From Ettlia oleoabundans (lineage: Eukaryota; Chlorophyta; Chlorophyceae; Chlamydomonadales), in assembly GCA_019693395.1 (NCBI GenBank), contig JAAMXP010005087.1:1484-39805 (forward strand): a stretch of DNA of 38,322 nt. The letters are read 5' to 3'. The translations under genes and the position numbers were made by a program. Shown one piece after another: positions 11,143-23,181 of the stretch (position 1 is the first letter of the stretch; the number at the start of each line of letters is the position of its first letter). The notes under the pieces are model-generated. The model had not been told where the DNA came from. It was given only the letters and a program-made list of their open reading frames with translations, and ran no database searches.

Positions 11143-12803
11143 TTACGTGAGCAGATTGTACCCAAAAGGATCGGCTACGTGCTTTGACCAGTTGGCGTAT
11201 GGGCCTGCAAATGCATGGCCAGCAAGACAGTCAGTAGCTGTTGCCCCTGCCTCTGCTGCCAAGCACAACGATGCGCCAGTTAAGGCATCCTAAACCCAGC
11301 AGTCCCAAGACTTAGGTATGTAGCAGCGAAAGAGAGTGCAGCCCCCTGACACCACGATATTTGAACCCGTAACCATGCACTTACCCTCGCCGGTGACAGC
11401 TGCCTGCACAGCAAAGCCCAGGAAAGAGACCATGGCGAGGCGGCCGTTCTTGATCTCCTTGACCTTCAGCTCAGCCAGCACCTCGGGGTCGTCGGCCAGA
11501 CCCAGGGGGTCGAAGGGGCCGCCGGGGTACAGAGAGTCCATGGAGTCGTAGGCAGACTCGTCAAACTTGCCCACACCAGGGCTGTAGCCGGCGGGGCCCT
11601 CGCCTGCAGATGCGGAGGCCACAAGGGAATGCAGGTTGGGTGGGGCCAGAGCTTCAAGCTGTGCTAGCAATGTTGAAGTTTAAGCTGCAGCGCACCCAAT
11701 GCTGTAGCTCCTATAAAGTACCATGACCTGCTCTTTGCCAACCATCCTTCCACTCTCAGCTCACCCACGCGACGGTAGTTCTCCACAGCCGCCATCAGCG
11801 CGGTGTTCACGGCCACCACAGCAAACAGGGGCAGGGGGTTGGAGATGTTGGCGATGGGCACCGCGAACCAGTTGAGCGTGCCGCCGTTGAGCATTGCAGC
11901 GCCGGTCTCGAACCAGGTGGCACCCTTGACATCAGCGCCATTGGCGGCCAGGCCCTCAGGGATGATGGCACCGGCGGCGGCAAGCATGGCCCAACGGGCG
12001 TGCAGCAGCTCGTTGGCGCGGTACTTGGCCAGGGTCTCAGAGTCCTTGGCCAGGCCCAGAGGGTCGTAGCCGTAGTCGCCGGGCAGGGTGCCGTTGAGCA
12101 CGGGGTTGATCTCATCACGAGCCATCAGGCCGCCTGTTGATGGGAGAAAAGTGGGTGAGATGATAAGCGTGAGAGAAGTGCATGTTGATGGACCTGTAAC
12201 GTCACAAGATCAAGAAGGGTGTGTGCTAGGAGGGCAGTGTTCCACAGTGTGCGCTGCACGCAGAGCAGGTCGGCGGCGGAGGCAGCAGCTGCCCTCGGCA
12301 TCTCGCAGCTCACAGCAGCTGCCAGTCCACTTCTCAGACTTTATTGTGCTATTAAGGCGTTTATGAGGAAAAGGATGACGGAATACTCACCGGGCAGGAA
12401 CAGCAAACGGTCAGGGCCGTACCTGCAAAGGCACAAGGACAACAGCAGAAAGGGGCAGGTCAGCTGAGCTGATATGGCGGCGATATCGCGGGGCTCAGGC
12501 AGGCTGGCACCAAAGGCCCTTGTCCCGTTTGATCCGTTACTAAAGGGTCGCGTCGGAATAACACATGGGGCAGCATGACTGCAAGCGTGCCGCTGGGCGG
12601 CCCCAGCCGGCCCAGTTGAGGAGCCCCTCATGATGCGGCCTCCCTGCGCACCACTTGTCCAGGTTGATGTTCTGGGAGTTGCTGCCCAGCCATCCGCCCT
12701 TGGTGCTGCTGGTGCCGGCCTTCTTGGCGGGGGAGGACGCCTTCTTGGCGGGGGCCTTAGTGCCCTTGCCGAAGAGGGCGGTCACCTTCAGAGCGGACGC
12801 CAT
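11143..12803 (-). CDS. LHCB5: Chlorophyll a/b-binding protein, minor PSII antenna CP26-like (Lhcb5)
   Basis: Thylakoid light-harvesting protein that binds chlorophylls and xanthophylls and connects LHCII trimers to the photosystem II core. Five exons (12803-12652, 12422-12391, 12133-11765, 11603-11385, 11204-11143) give 277 residues. Residues 1 to about 45 are Ala/Lys/Ser-rich and look like a chloroplast transit peptide. Then come [27 protein letters not shown] and the first Lhc helix [21 protein letters not shown] and a second helix lead to the third, [12 protein letters not shown], with its Glu/Arg chlorophyll ligands. The end is [22 protein letters not shown] followed directly by stop. LLFLPGG, TLNWF and DPFGYNLL favour CP26 over LHCII or LHCI, but paralogue assignment from memory is less certain than family. 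A light-responsive promoter is expected upstream of 12803 but no element is defined. Confidence 0.9.
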
Positions 12804-13901
12804 TGTGGCTTTGCTGTTTGGTAGCTGGAAATTAAGCGAGAAGGTGCAAGGCACGAGCTGGGGTGGAGGCCTATACTCATTACTCTGGCCGCGATAGCAG
12901 CAACTGCCGGGGTCCGATCCTGTCACCTCACCCTCGGCACGCGACGACCAAAAGCCATCCAGTCAAATTATAATGCCTTACGCTCATAGGTTTTGTTCTC
13001 TGCGAAAGGGCGATACCAATAGCCGGCTGCCGATTGTGCGGTCATCCACAATCCCGAGATTAGACCACTAGGTCGGGGCTGGGCGTGTTACTGACGTTTT
13101 AAAAATTGATCAGGTGTTAGCCAACCGCCTTTATTGACATCGTCTGCAGCCCCGCCAGCAGCCTGCCACCGTCACGCCACCTGGAACTGCCGCTGAGTTG
13201 CTGCGCCACTGACCTTGAAGGCAACAGGGCAGCAAAAGTTCAATGCGCACACAGCATCACTCCCTTTGCAATATGTGAAGGCACAATGGTTTGTGGTTGC
13301 TGTCAGGTTGTGTACATTTACGAGTGTTGTCCCTCCGTTGAAAGCGGCCAAGAAGTGGGCTTCCTTACCCCAGGTCCTAATGAAAACATGCCATGGTGTG
13401 GTCTTTGCTCATGGCCCTTCATGCCGGTGGTAAAGATTGACAGAAGCTCAGCCATTCAGCATGCCCCAGCAAAGCTGCTGCATTTCTTACACTGGTTGCT
13501 GTGCATTCACAGGCGCTGAAAAGCTTACAAAACTGCAATCAACGGAGGCGCAGTCAACATATCCCCCGAAAAAAATACCCACTTCCAGACAACATGATGA
13601 GTGGGTGGGGGCGCATGGCAATAAGCAACTGGCCCGACACGCTGGTTGATTGGCGCAGGGCAGGCCGGTTTGTGTTCCAGGCATGTTGTGGTGGTCGGGG
13701 AGAGTCGAAACTGACGGCGGTTCCAGAAACAACTTGACAACGGGTTTGTAATGGCGGTCAAAGCTATGGAGACAAGTCAGTTTGTAAAAGTCAACATACG
13801 GGGAGGCGCAGCTGTTGATCCAACGCTGGAATTCATCCGCTGATCGTCTGGCGCGACATTCTTACAGCCGCTGCCCAGCGGTCGGTGGCCGGCCGCAGCT
13901 G
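12804..13901. other. Upstream region of CP26-like gene and 3' flank of RAD21
   Basis: About 1.1 kb. It should contain the CP26-like promoter and 5' UTR (a GAGTATAGG box lies roughly 70 bases upstream of the start codon, a weak TATA candidate) and, at the far end, the RAD21 3' UTR. Open frames here on both strands show no conserved content. Confidence 0.5.
13862..13866 (-). promoter_or_regulatory. TGTAA poly(A) signal, RAD21
   Basis: TTACA on the plus strand reads TGTAA on the gene strand, 36 bases after the RAD21 stop codon, the expected spacing for a chlorophycean poly(A) signal. Confidence 0.65.
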
Positions 13902-16900
13902 TTAGTGCGAAAAGAACATGTTTTGAGGGCGGACCTGGATGTCGCCGTACGGCTCCTCCTGCCCCAGCTCCACAAATCCGGTGTTGCGCAGCACCAGGCA
14001 TTCGTAAAACCAGCGCGCAGCATCCAGGCGGCCGCGTGCGGCGCCGCCAGCGCCCCTCGCTTGCAGCAGCCCATCCAAGCTGAGCGTCGACATATCAGCT
14101 GCCAGGTTGCCGTGGGAGGGGTGACGCCGTTTGGAGCCTGCGGAGGGCGCAAACTCGTGGCGCAGGTGCTCCAGCACCAGAGCAGTGTTTTTGGTGAATG
14201 AAGTCTGCTGTGCAGCGCCGCTAGAGCCGCCGCTGCGCACTGCGCTGCTATCCTCAGGGCCTGCAGCAGTTAAGGAAGGAGGGTGTGGGCAGCATGTGCA
14301 ATGCGACGAGGGTCCATGGCCTCACAGAGGGCAGGCAGCTTGCACAACACCTGCGCAAGCTCTCTGAACTAACCCTGCACCAGCAGGAGCAGCAGCACAC
14401 CTATGGACCCAAGTTCCACTAGCGACTCGCCACTGCCTGACAGCGGCGCCAGTGGCAGCCTGCCGCGGCGCTCGGCTGCCGGCCCCTCCTCCTCCTCCGG
14501 CCTGCCTGGCCCCGCAGGGAAGGGTGCTGCCACCAGATCATGCTCCTGCTGCTGCGTGTCTGCCGTCTCGATGAACTCCTCATCCAATCCGCCCACAGAC
14601 AGCGGAGCAAAGTCACTGGTGCCGCCCGAGAACATAGAGGCAGCTCCATCGCCAGCGGTGTAGCCAGCAGACAGCCCCAGCGACCCTGGTGGCTGCAAGT
14701 CCACCCCCTCCTGCCCGAGCTGCTCCACCGCAACGTCAGCGGTCGCCGCCGCCGCTGCAGCCTCCTCCGCCGCTGCCGCCGCGCCCCTGCTGCTGCGTCT
14801 GCGGCGATGCGGGCTGGCGTCGGCTGCTGCCTGTCCTGGCAGTGTGTGGTTGCGGCTGAAGAGCTGCATCAGCTCTGACGACAGGTAGGTGAAGGCTGAG
14901 GGACGGTACATCTCACTCTCACGTGCAGCCTCACTCTGTGCAACCTGCGGCACCCAGGCAGGCAGCGCAGCATGGGCAAAAAAGCTTGTAAAACGCCCGG
15001 GAGGAGGGAGAATGCTAAAGGTGGAAGCACACCGTCAGGCCAGGCAGGAGTGGGCTGCCCTGCAAGTCAGGAATCAGCCCCTGCATGGTGACTACACAGG
15101 AGCAGGCAGCCTTTGGAAAGGCAAGCTTTCAAACAGCATCATAATTCCTGGGCGCAGAGTCATCAGGCAGGGAGGACAGCTGTCTCACCACATCAAAGGG
15201 AGCGGGCGGCAGCGCAGGCCGCTGCTTGCGCGCACGCAATCCCCGCCGTGTCATCAGTGGCTTGCGGTCAGCCAGCAGCTTGCGGATCTCATCGGAGGGC
15301 TGCGTGGTGGCAGGCCGCCCATCGGAATGCGCATCCACCTGCGGCCGTCGACGATGTGCGGGCCGCTGGCGGCGGCGCCCAGCCTGCTGCCGCCCAGGGG
15401 TGGCCCCGGCAGCGGCTGCTGCCACTGCTGCCTCTTCCGGCTCCTCTGCTTCCATGGGCAGCGGGGGCGGCAGCTCCCCATAATCAGTCATTGAAAAGCC
15501 GCCCCCACCAAACGTTCCCGCAGAGGTGGTGGTAGTGGCACCGGCCCCGCCGCCGCGAATGTCAGGCAGCAGGTCATCGGGGCCGCCAGCGGCAGGCAGG
15601 CTGGGTGGAGTGATGCGCATGTCGCTCAAGCCTGGCAGCGGCGCGCGGCCGCTTTCTGAAACAGGCGTTTTGCCAGGAGTGGGGGCTGGCCCAGCAAACA
15701 GGTCCTCGGGGGGCACCGCCATCACCTCGTCGTCCATCAACACTGCAAGACGGTGAACACAGCAGCAATGCTATGCCCAGTGGGTTGACTCAGCAGGTGG
15801 TATCCTTGCAACCTGCCAGCAGCAGTGTGTCGGCTGCTGCGCTTAAGAATGACCTGACTCTCCGTAGTGTACAAAGCAGTCCCTTCTCCCACCAAGTGGC
15901 CTTTGGCTCGCTTCGCACCTGGCGAGAAGGCGTCTGCCTGGCCTCCAAAGAACATGTCGGTGCGGTCATGGGGCGCCTCCACGCCCTGGGAGCGCAGCCG
16001 TTCCAGCTCCGTGCTGCAGGCATGGGCAGCGAGGGTGGCAGCAGCCGGGGATTGGGTTTGGGAGTCCTAAGTTTAAGGTTTGCTACCAGGGGCGCAAGGA
16101 AGCAGTGAGCCAAACAAGGCCGTCACCATTCACGACTGCCCAATAAATGTCAAAATGGCAGCCAGCTGACCTGTAGCTATGTTGCTGGCCAAACCAGCCA
16201 AACCTATCCCCCCCATGCTTATACCNNCCCCCCCCCAAAACAAAAAATGCCTGAAGCCTATCCCGGCTTATGCCCACCAAGCGCCACCTTGCACCTGAAG
16301 CGTCGTTCCGTGTCGGCTCCATCCACGTCGTACCGCTCCTCTTCACCCATAGGCGTCCAGTGGCTGCCAAACAGCTCCGAAATGTCCTGGGCCACCGTCA
16401 CAGAGGCACCAGGCGCGCCGTACCTGCCTCCTCCCTGCAGCCCAATGTCTCCCTCCCCAAACAGGCTGCTCTCAAAGCTGGGGAACAGCTCGGCACCCAC
16501 AAACTGAGCCATGGGGTCGTAACCGCCATCTTGCAAGGTAATGGCAACCTCAGGAGCCACGCCACCATCAGGCAAGTCCAACTGCATGCCTGTGCCGCCG
16601 CCTGCCGCCGCATTCTGCGGGATATCCAGCAGTGGAAAACTGGGGTGCAGGTGAGATGCATGGATGGCGCTGCCGAGTGCAGAGGGAAGCGGGTGTGCTG
16701 GTTTCAGCAGACTGGTGTTAAGCTTGGGGTGGTGGCAGCAAGGAAGGTGGGTGTAGTGGGGGCTGGAAGGCAAGCGCACCCTAGCCAGGCCGCGAAGCGC
16801 CAGCCCCGCATCCTCCTCCAGGAACTGCAGTTTGCGCAAATACAACCGCACCAGCCCCAGGAGCAGCTGGCCAGACAAGCGCAGTGCTAGCGGAGCCTCC

Positions 16901-17203
16901 GGGTTGATGATGGAGTCTGCAGCGAGGGCAGAACACAGCGAAACAGAGCACTGGCAGGTGTCACGGTAGGCGGAGAGGCACGGCGGCTGCGCCTGGTGGC
17001 AACCCGCTGCTGCCTCGGCCGCCATACCGCCACGTTTTAAACCCCTGCTGTTACCCTATCCGTGCCCTGGCGCACTCACCAACAGCGGCAGGCAGGCTGC
17101 AGCTAAAAACTTCTTGCCGCTTGAGGCTCCGCTGGCTCCATGACGCTATCCAGACGCTGCCCAGTGGCCCCTTCTTACTGAGTATCTGTGCACTGTAAAA
17201 CAT
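13902..17203 (-). CDS. RAD21: Cohesin alpha-kleisin RAD21/SCC1/REC8
   Basis: Kleisin subunit that closes the SMC1-SMC3 cohesin ring and is cut by separase at anaphase; nuclear. Seven exons (17203-17080, 16916-16780, 16614-16295, 16013-15919, 15742-15135, 14944-14401, 14260-13902) give 728 residues. The N-terminal kleisin domain spans exons 1-2: MFYSAQILSKKGPLGSVWIA, then DSIINPEAPLALRLSGQLLL and LVRLYLRKLQFLEEDAG. It is followed by the conserved LDLPDGG. The middle is long, acidic and Ala/Gly/Pro-rich, as usual for kleisins. The C-terminal winged helix has DAARWFYECLVLRNTGFVEL and EEPYGDIQV. The exon 5 donor (GTTTGA) and exon 3 acceptor are the least certain junctions, though both keep frame. 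I cannot tell mitotic RAD21 from meiotic REC8 by eye. The gene is tandem to POLD2. Confidence 0.9.
16226..16227. other. Ambiguous bases (NN) next to a C run
   Basis: Two undetermined bases sit before a run of nine C, within the intron between RAD21 exons 3 and 4. This is a sequencing or assembly artefact point, without effect on the coding model. Confidence 0.95.
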
Positions 17204-17553
17204 CTCGAGAGGGGAGCGCCAGAAGGATTGAACAGTACAGGGAGGGCCTCAGCGGTGGCTGTCCGGGAGGGAGATGGTGGAAACAAACAGATGCAGTGGG
17301 TAAGAGCAAGTGGGGCTGCAGCCGTAGCCTCAACGGCAGGCCCGGCGGGGCCGTGCACTCTGATCTAAACTCTCAGTTCTCCTGGTTGTTCGCCGCGCCC
17401 AGAGCCAAGTGGGTTTGGGGCGAATGATGCTGTGTTGGCTGCCCTCGCCCCTCACGTGCCCGCCAGGCGCCTGCATTTTGAAGTGCCATGTGGCGCCTGC
17501 CTGTCAGCGCAGCCACCCAACAGCTTACAGCGCCTTGCGGCAGACCTGGAGGC
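17204..17553. other. Short intergenic region POLD2 3' / RAD21 5'
   Basis: 350 bases between two tandem minus-strand genes, holding the POLD2 poly(A) signal and the RAD21 promoter and 5' UTR. No further element is recognised. Confidence 0.55.
17525..17529 (-). promoter_or_regulatory. TGTAA poly(A) signal, POLD2
   Basis: TTACA on the plus strand reads TGTAA on the gene strand, 25 bases beyond the POLD2 stop codon. Confidence 0.65.
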
Positions 17554-20500
17554 TCAGAAGTCGAAGTCAAAGTACACAGGGTGGCAGGCTAGACTGGCCA
17601 GGTTGACCAGCACCACACAACCAGTGGAGCAGAAGTTGGGCACTGCCACAACACGGCAGGCTGCACCGTTGGCCCCCTCAGTCCCATCCTCCACCAATGC
17701 GGTGGCAAACTGCGGTTGACCACCCGCAAACAGCACGTGTGGGGTGCTCTGCAGAGTAAAGGGGTCGTGGTCAAAAAAGGGGAAGGCGGCCAGGGTGTCA
17801 GGCGCCGTGGGTGCCAGGTGCCGCCACCGCAGCAGCTTCTCCAGGATGACGGCGCGGTCTTCAATCTCAGAGTACCTGCAGAGCACGTGAACATTGAGAC
17901 GAGGTAGAGGTATTAGAAGACGACAGCAGAGAACCGAAATATCCAGCATAATGTGCCGTCGTTTAGCGAAGGGATGGAGATGCTGCCGCTTGGCTGTTGC
18001 ATTGCTGCTCATGGCTTAGTATCCAAAAGCCATTCTGAAGCAATAGCATTTTCAAAGCACACACGCATGCGCCCTAACCTAAGACCAAGTATGAAAACCC
18101 AGGGCAGCAATACATGCCCCAGTACCAACCACTCTCCATCCCACCACATCAACTGCACCGCTATTATATTGCAGCCACCGTCTGGACATCCACCCGCACC
18201 CCGCGCACCTGTACACGTCATCCACGTTCTGCCCCGAGGTGCCCAGGAAGGTTACTCCATCCAAATCAAATTCGTGCGGGTTGGTGGAGCGGTGCAGTGT
18301 TGAGTAAGCAGCGGCCCCCGGGAACATGCAGCGGTGTAGCGGCTGCTGCGGCAGCGTGTAGTTTGCAGGGTCACCAGCACCCGGCATGATGTCCAGGGGC
18401 ACAGCAGCTGCAAGCTCAGTCAGCGCCTTATCGACGTCTCTGCAACGTGGGAATCCAGCAAAAGGGCGCGCTCAGAACAAAGAGAGGAAAGCAGACAGCG
18501 CAGCGGCCCCGCCGGAGGTTGCATTGATGGCAGAAGGCAGGGACATAGATGCGAGCGGGTTTGTACATCACAGCGATTGCCGCCGCCCATGCCTCCCACA
18601 CCTGACGGGGCCCAGTGCCGCTGCCTGTTGGCGCACGCTGCTGTAGGCCGTGGGCTGGCTGAGATTGGCATTGCTCTTCAGGAGGCCTCCAGCCAGCACC
18701 ACCCGTGCGATGCGCCCCACCACCTGGCCCCGCTCCTGCTCACCGCCCAGCAGCCCGCCCAGGTAATCAACTAGCAACTGAAGGCGCAGCGGGCTGCTCT
18801 CACCGTCGCCCACACCCAGCCCCGACACAAGCGCGACATACCTGCAGATGGCAGGGCAGCAGGGGAGCAGGAGCAGGCACTTGGCATGAGTGGGCTGTTG
18901 GCCAACAAACAGACCAGCTGGGCACAGGCTTGGACAACTGCAAGGCCAAGAGCCTCAACAACACAACAAGTTCCCAAGCCACCACCAAACCAACCCCCGG
19001 ACAGTCCCTACTCACTTGTCCTCGCCCACAGCTGGCAGCGGCACTTGTTGTGGCAGTCCAGCATAGCATATGTCGGATACCACAAAATCCCCATTTGGCA
19101 GCACGTGGCCCCTCACCGCTGCCACCACGCCTGTTACGCACTGCCCCACAGGCAGGGCCTCGCCGCAGAGGGACACACGGGCGCCCTCATCCTCAAGGAC
19201 CAGCCTGCGCAAAAATGGGGCGGTGCCAGCAGTTAGAGTGCAAAGTAGTTTGGTGCAGCAAATGGCCTTCGTTGTTCTGTGTTCGCATGCTGCCCAATGC
19301 CAAGGAGCATGAGACACAAATTCAATTGGCAACAGCCAGCTCAGAAGGACCTGAAGCAGGGCGACATCGTACGGAGGGTGTATATGATATACCTGCCCGT
19401 TACGTGAGCAGCAAGCTCATGCACACCCCACGTCCTGCACCAAAGAGGCGCACCTGTCATCTGACTGTGTGAAGCGCGCCCTGCCCAGCTGCTGTGCCAG
19501 AGCGCGATCTTTCACATACTCATCCAGGATGCTGGGCTTCAGCGCCATCTCCTTGTACAGCGTACCCACGATGGCCACATCGCCCTCCTCAGGCACAGTC
19601 AAGATGCGCATCACTGCGGGGGCGGGCATGGGATGGCGAATGTGGGCACAGCTGGCGGGGGTGGTCCCAAAGTCAGGAAGGCTGGCAAACAAGTAGAATC
19701 TTCTGTTTGTAACAAGGGATATAGTTGTCCAAATCCAGCGTGTTGATCACTACTGCGAACGTGAGGCCCAGGTGCCCATGCTGCCAGCCAGAACCACTAA
19801 ATGCTGCCCATGCTGAAGGGGCGAAGCACCGCTGCCCACCACACCAGGGATGCCTGGCCAGGCGCGTCGCGCGGCTGCCTCCAAGTGCTGGCGCATTTGT
19901 AGCAGGCGAGAGAAGTAAAGCTGCGAGTACTGCCGGTCGAAGTCACGGCCCTTCAGCAGGAAGCGGTCGTCCTTTGGGGTGAAGGTGGCGACAGCCCGCA
20001 CCACGGTGCCGGTGGGTGCCGCCGCGTCATCTGCCACAGGTGCCCCCAACAGCTCATCGTACGTGGCCCTGCATGAGTTTGCGATATATGAATACGAGAA
20101 AGCACAAAAAGGTTGCTGGATTAAAGCACAGGTTGCAGCAGGGCAAGCCAGGCCAGGCGAGTTTGGCGGCACCGGCAGCTGGAGGATCCTGCGCACTTGT
20201 GTGGTGGGCCCTCCAGTCCGGCCATATCCACCTCCATACTGCCAATACCGGGTATGCCAGCCGCCCGGAGTGTGCCTAGTGGCCGCCCTGAGCACTGATC
20301 GCTTGTTTCAAACAGATGCCTGCAATCCGTAGGCAGCTAACTACTATTGATTGCAAATGACCCAACGACTTGATTGCTCTGCACTTGGTTACACCCCTGC
20401 AAGGCTTGGTTTTTGGCACCCAAGTACCCCAAGCGACAGCAGTACACTCCCTCGTGCCGCTGCACATCTGCCACAGGCATGGCATGCAATTCAGCGCTCG

Positions 20501-20575
20501 CAGACCTATAGACCTACTTGCACACAACCTCACGCGCACGCCGACTGCCTCCCCATCTTGCTTTGACTGAGCCAT
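17554..20575 (-). CDS. POLD2: DNA polymerase delta small subunit (subunit B)
   Basis: Accessory B-subunit of replicative DNA polymerase delta; nuclear, lagging-strand synthesis and repair. Seven exons (20575-20526, 20068-19845, 19613-19454, 19204-19016, 18841-18602, 18439-18209, 17875-17554) give 471 residues; human POLD2 has 469. The first exon ([17 protein letters not shown]) joins to ATYDELLG, matching the VATYTN region of animal proteins. An OB-fold region follows: [37 protein letters not shown] and [13 protein letters not shown]. The inactive calcineurin-like domain contains [49 protein letters not shown] and [15 protein letters not shown]; it ends with [21 protein letters not shown]. 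All junctions are GT-AG. The start codon is only 118 bases from that of the divergent TPR gene. Confidence 0.96.
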
Positions 20576-20693
20576 CACAGCTTGGCTCTACCGGGGCCTG
20601 CTCGTGAACAAAACTCGCTCCTTGCTGCATCCTCAAACGCGCAAGGCCAGGGTGCACATCACCGACAGCGCAGGGGCCAGCAGCAGCACTGCC

Positions 20694-21523
20694 ATGGAGT
20701 CGGCCGCGGCGACTGCTCCACGAGCAGAGGATTCAGCAGCATCACCAACAGTGGCATCGACAGCAGCAAACCGAGAAGCAGTGGCAGTAGCAGAAAAATT
20801 CAAGGAGCTAGGCAATGCGGAGCATCGCAGCGGCAACTACTTAAAGGCTGCAGCATTGTACACGCAGGGCCTTCAAGCCGATCCTAGCAACGCTATCCTG
20901 TACAGGTATATAAGCAGTCCTCACCCTGTACTGGCTGGTAGGCTGCTTGAGGCAAGATGCCGCATCTGGAACTGGTGGCTTAACACCATAGGGTATTGGG
21001 TTGGATGCCTACCAAGCCTTTCTTAAACCAAACGATATGCCTGCCCCGCTGTGCCCCCGCTATACATTGTGCAGCAATAGAAGCGCAGCGCTGATGCAGC
21101 TGAGCAAGACAACAAAGGCACTGTCAGATGCGGAGGAGTGCATCCGCCTGCGACCTGATTGGGACAAGGGGTATTACCGCAAAGCAGCGGTGCTGGAGGC
21201 TTTAGAAAGGATGGAGGAGGTGCGTGGTTTAAGGCGCTCAATTAATATGTATGCTGTTCAAAATCAAGTGAGTGTTACTGCTCTGATAGGGACTGGCATG
21301 GCCACTGCTTCATATATATTTGGGAATCACATGTCACTTACAGACAAAAGCGGTTTGGGCTTGGGTTCCGCCTGCTGGCGCCCCCACTGCTGCTGGTTGC
21401 TGCCTGCAGGCATTGCAGAGCTACCAGGAGGCATTGCAGAGGAATAAGGAGAGCAAGCAGCTTGCGGAGAAGGTGCGGGTGCTGCACAAGGTCGTGAGGA
21501 GCAAGGCGGCGGCACAGAGATAG
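20694..21523 (+). CDS. Small TPR protein (Hsp70/Hsp90-type co-chaperone candidate)
   Basis: Three exons (20694-20905, 21075-21219, 21410-21523) give 156 residues. After a Ser/Ala/Thr-rich leader of about 30 residues come three tetratricopeptide repeats: AEKFKELGNAEHRSGNYLKA, then LYSNRSAALMQLSKTTKALS, then GYYRKAAVLEALERMEEALQ. The Lys/Asn/Asn/Lys/Arg spacing resembles the dicarboxylate clamp of STI1- or TTC-type TPR domains that hold EEVD tails of Hsp70/Hsp90. A basic, coiled-coil-like tail (QLAEKVRVLHKVVRSK) ends the protein. No other domain is present, so the specific orthologue is not clear. The start at 20694 is the first ATG; the upstream frame is open only from a GTG. It is divergent from POLD2 with a very short spacer, suggesting a shared promoter. 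Confidence 0.85.
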
Positions 21524-21705
21524 CCGGGAGCAGAGCACGTTGAATGGTTAATTCATTCTTTTTCGTATCAATGCCCTGGTCTTGCATCCGCTACCCTCAT
21601 CTGTCTTCTCCTATCTCTGTGACACTTCATGTTTAAAGGAACCGTGCAGAGGTGCACCAGGTGGCGCTGAGGGTTGCCAGGTGGGCAAGTTCCCAGCGCT
21701 GATTT

Positions 21706-23181
21706 ATGCTGTGCGACTGGATGACGGAAATTGACGGCATGGCCAATCTTCAAGAGCGCCTCGACGCTGCTTTTGGGAGACTGTTGCCAGGTGACGGGCA
21801 GCAGCCTGCTTGGAAGCCCGCGGCCCAGCGAGTGTTTCGCGCGGGAGCGCCCTTGGTAGACGATGTAGACAGCAGTGATGAGGAGGAGGTTAAAGAAAGG
21901 AAGCGCAGAGAAATTTTGCCCGGCCTGGCACAAACCTTGGCTGAAGAGGATGAGCCCGATGATGAAGGTTTCAGGTGTGTGGTTTGCATCCGGGCAAATC
22001 AAGGAACGTGAGTAGAGGTTTTGAAACGGCGGAAGGTAGAGGTGCGGCACTGGCGGGCACTGGCAGGCACTGACGGGCGGCGCTGCTACTGTTGAATGGC
22101 ACCCGTAGACTACACCTGCCGTTCTTGGTGTGCTTGTGCTTGCAGGCCCTCAGCTGCCTTCTGTCGCCAGTTAGATGCTGAGGAGGAGTACAATGAGGTA
22201 GACGAGGTGGCAATGGGCAACATCTCCCGCCATGCGGGCGAGGCACTGCCGCCACGTCACGCACATGTGAGCTATGCCAACCCGTTGCTTGTGCTGCCAC
22301 TTCGACAGGTTCTGTCGCTTTGATCTTTGCTGTAGCCTTTGTTGTTGGGTGTTACATCTATTCGCGCCTTGCATGGTTCCCATTGCTAACCGTGATGCTT
22401 GCAGGTTGTGGAGGATGCGGATTTTGACCTGGAGGTGGCATCGGCAGCCGCTGCTGTAAGGGAGGCCAGTGGCATGGAGGTTGAGGAGGCTGGAGAGCAG
22501 CCAGCAGTGGGTGGTGCTGCCGTGTCACCCACCCCTCCTGCTGCCCAGCTAGCGGGGCTGGCAAGTGGCGATGCAGGTGCGTCCGGCAGCAGCGGCGGCG
22601 ATACCAGGGTGGAGAAGCGCAGGGTGCGGTTTGAGGGCGTTCCTCCCGAGGCAGCCATGGTCTCAAGAGCTGGTATGCCTCGCCAACCCAAGAGACAAAG
22701 CGGTGGCCGCGGCAGCTTTGTACCGGACCACGTGAGACACCCTGAGCGGTACACCTGCTATACACTGGATGAACCGCTCATTGTGGGCGGCGGTGTTGGA
22801 CAGCTGGCCAGTGGCCAGCACAACCAGCGGGAGCAGCTGTCAATAGAAGCCGCAGGCGAGGTGCCAGAGCAGGAACATGAGCCAGAGCGCTGGCAGGGCC
22901 CGCCAGGCTCCATCCAGTTTGTGTCACGGCAGCAGCGTGGCGCAGACAGTGCAGGGACGGAGCCTGGCAGCAGGACTGGCACTGCTGTCGCGCCACCATC
23001 AGCAGGAAAAAGGCTGGCCCCGCAGGTGCATGCAGCGATATGTGCGGAGCAAGAGGATGCAGATGACTTGGCAGAGCTGGAATCCGATGCAGCTATGCAG
23101 GAGGCTGCCACAAAACCGACCCCGGCAGCAGCCAGGCCCAAGCGGCAGTATCGCCGAGGCGCAGCAGTAGATGCTGACTAG
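21706..23181 (+). CDS. TSSC4-like protein (U5 snRNP assembly factor family)
   Basis: Three exons (21706-21974, 22146-22266, 22405-23181) give 388 residues. The N terminus (LQERLDAAFGRLL) and the acidic segments VDDVDSSDEEEVKERKRRE and LDAEEEYNEVDEVA follow the pattern of plant TSSC4-like proteins. Exon 3 has KRRVRFEGVPPEA and then FVPDHVRHPERYTCYTLDEP, the family's signature VPD-V-P-Y-YTLD block. In humans TSSC4 binds PRPF8 and promotes U5 and tri-snRNP assembly, so a nuclear pre-mRNA splicing role is inferred. The C terminus is low-complexity with acidic and Arg-rich parts. ATG at 21706 or 21721 could start translation; the latter gives MTEIDGMANLQERL. TGTAA follows the stop by 40 bases. Recognition rests on short motifs. 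Confidence 0.75.

Noticed and set aside
14889..15494. 201-codon plus-strand open frame
   Set aside because: It is antisense to RAD21 exons 5-6, whose frame carries the kleisin protein; the Arg/Gly-rich composition is the mirror of an Ala/Pro-rich coding exon.
16270..16890. 206-codon plus-strand open frame
   Set aside because: It is antisense to RAD21 exons 2-3, which encode conserved kleisin motifs.
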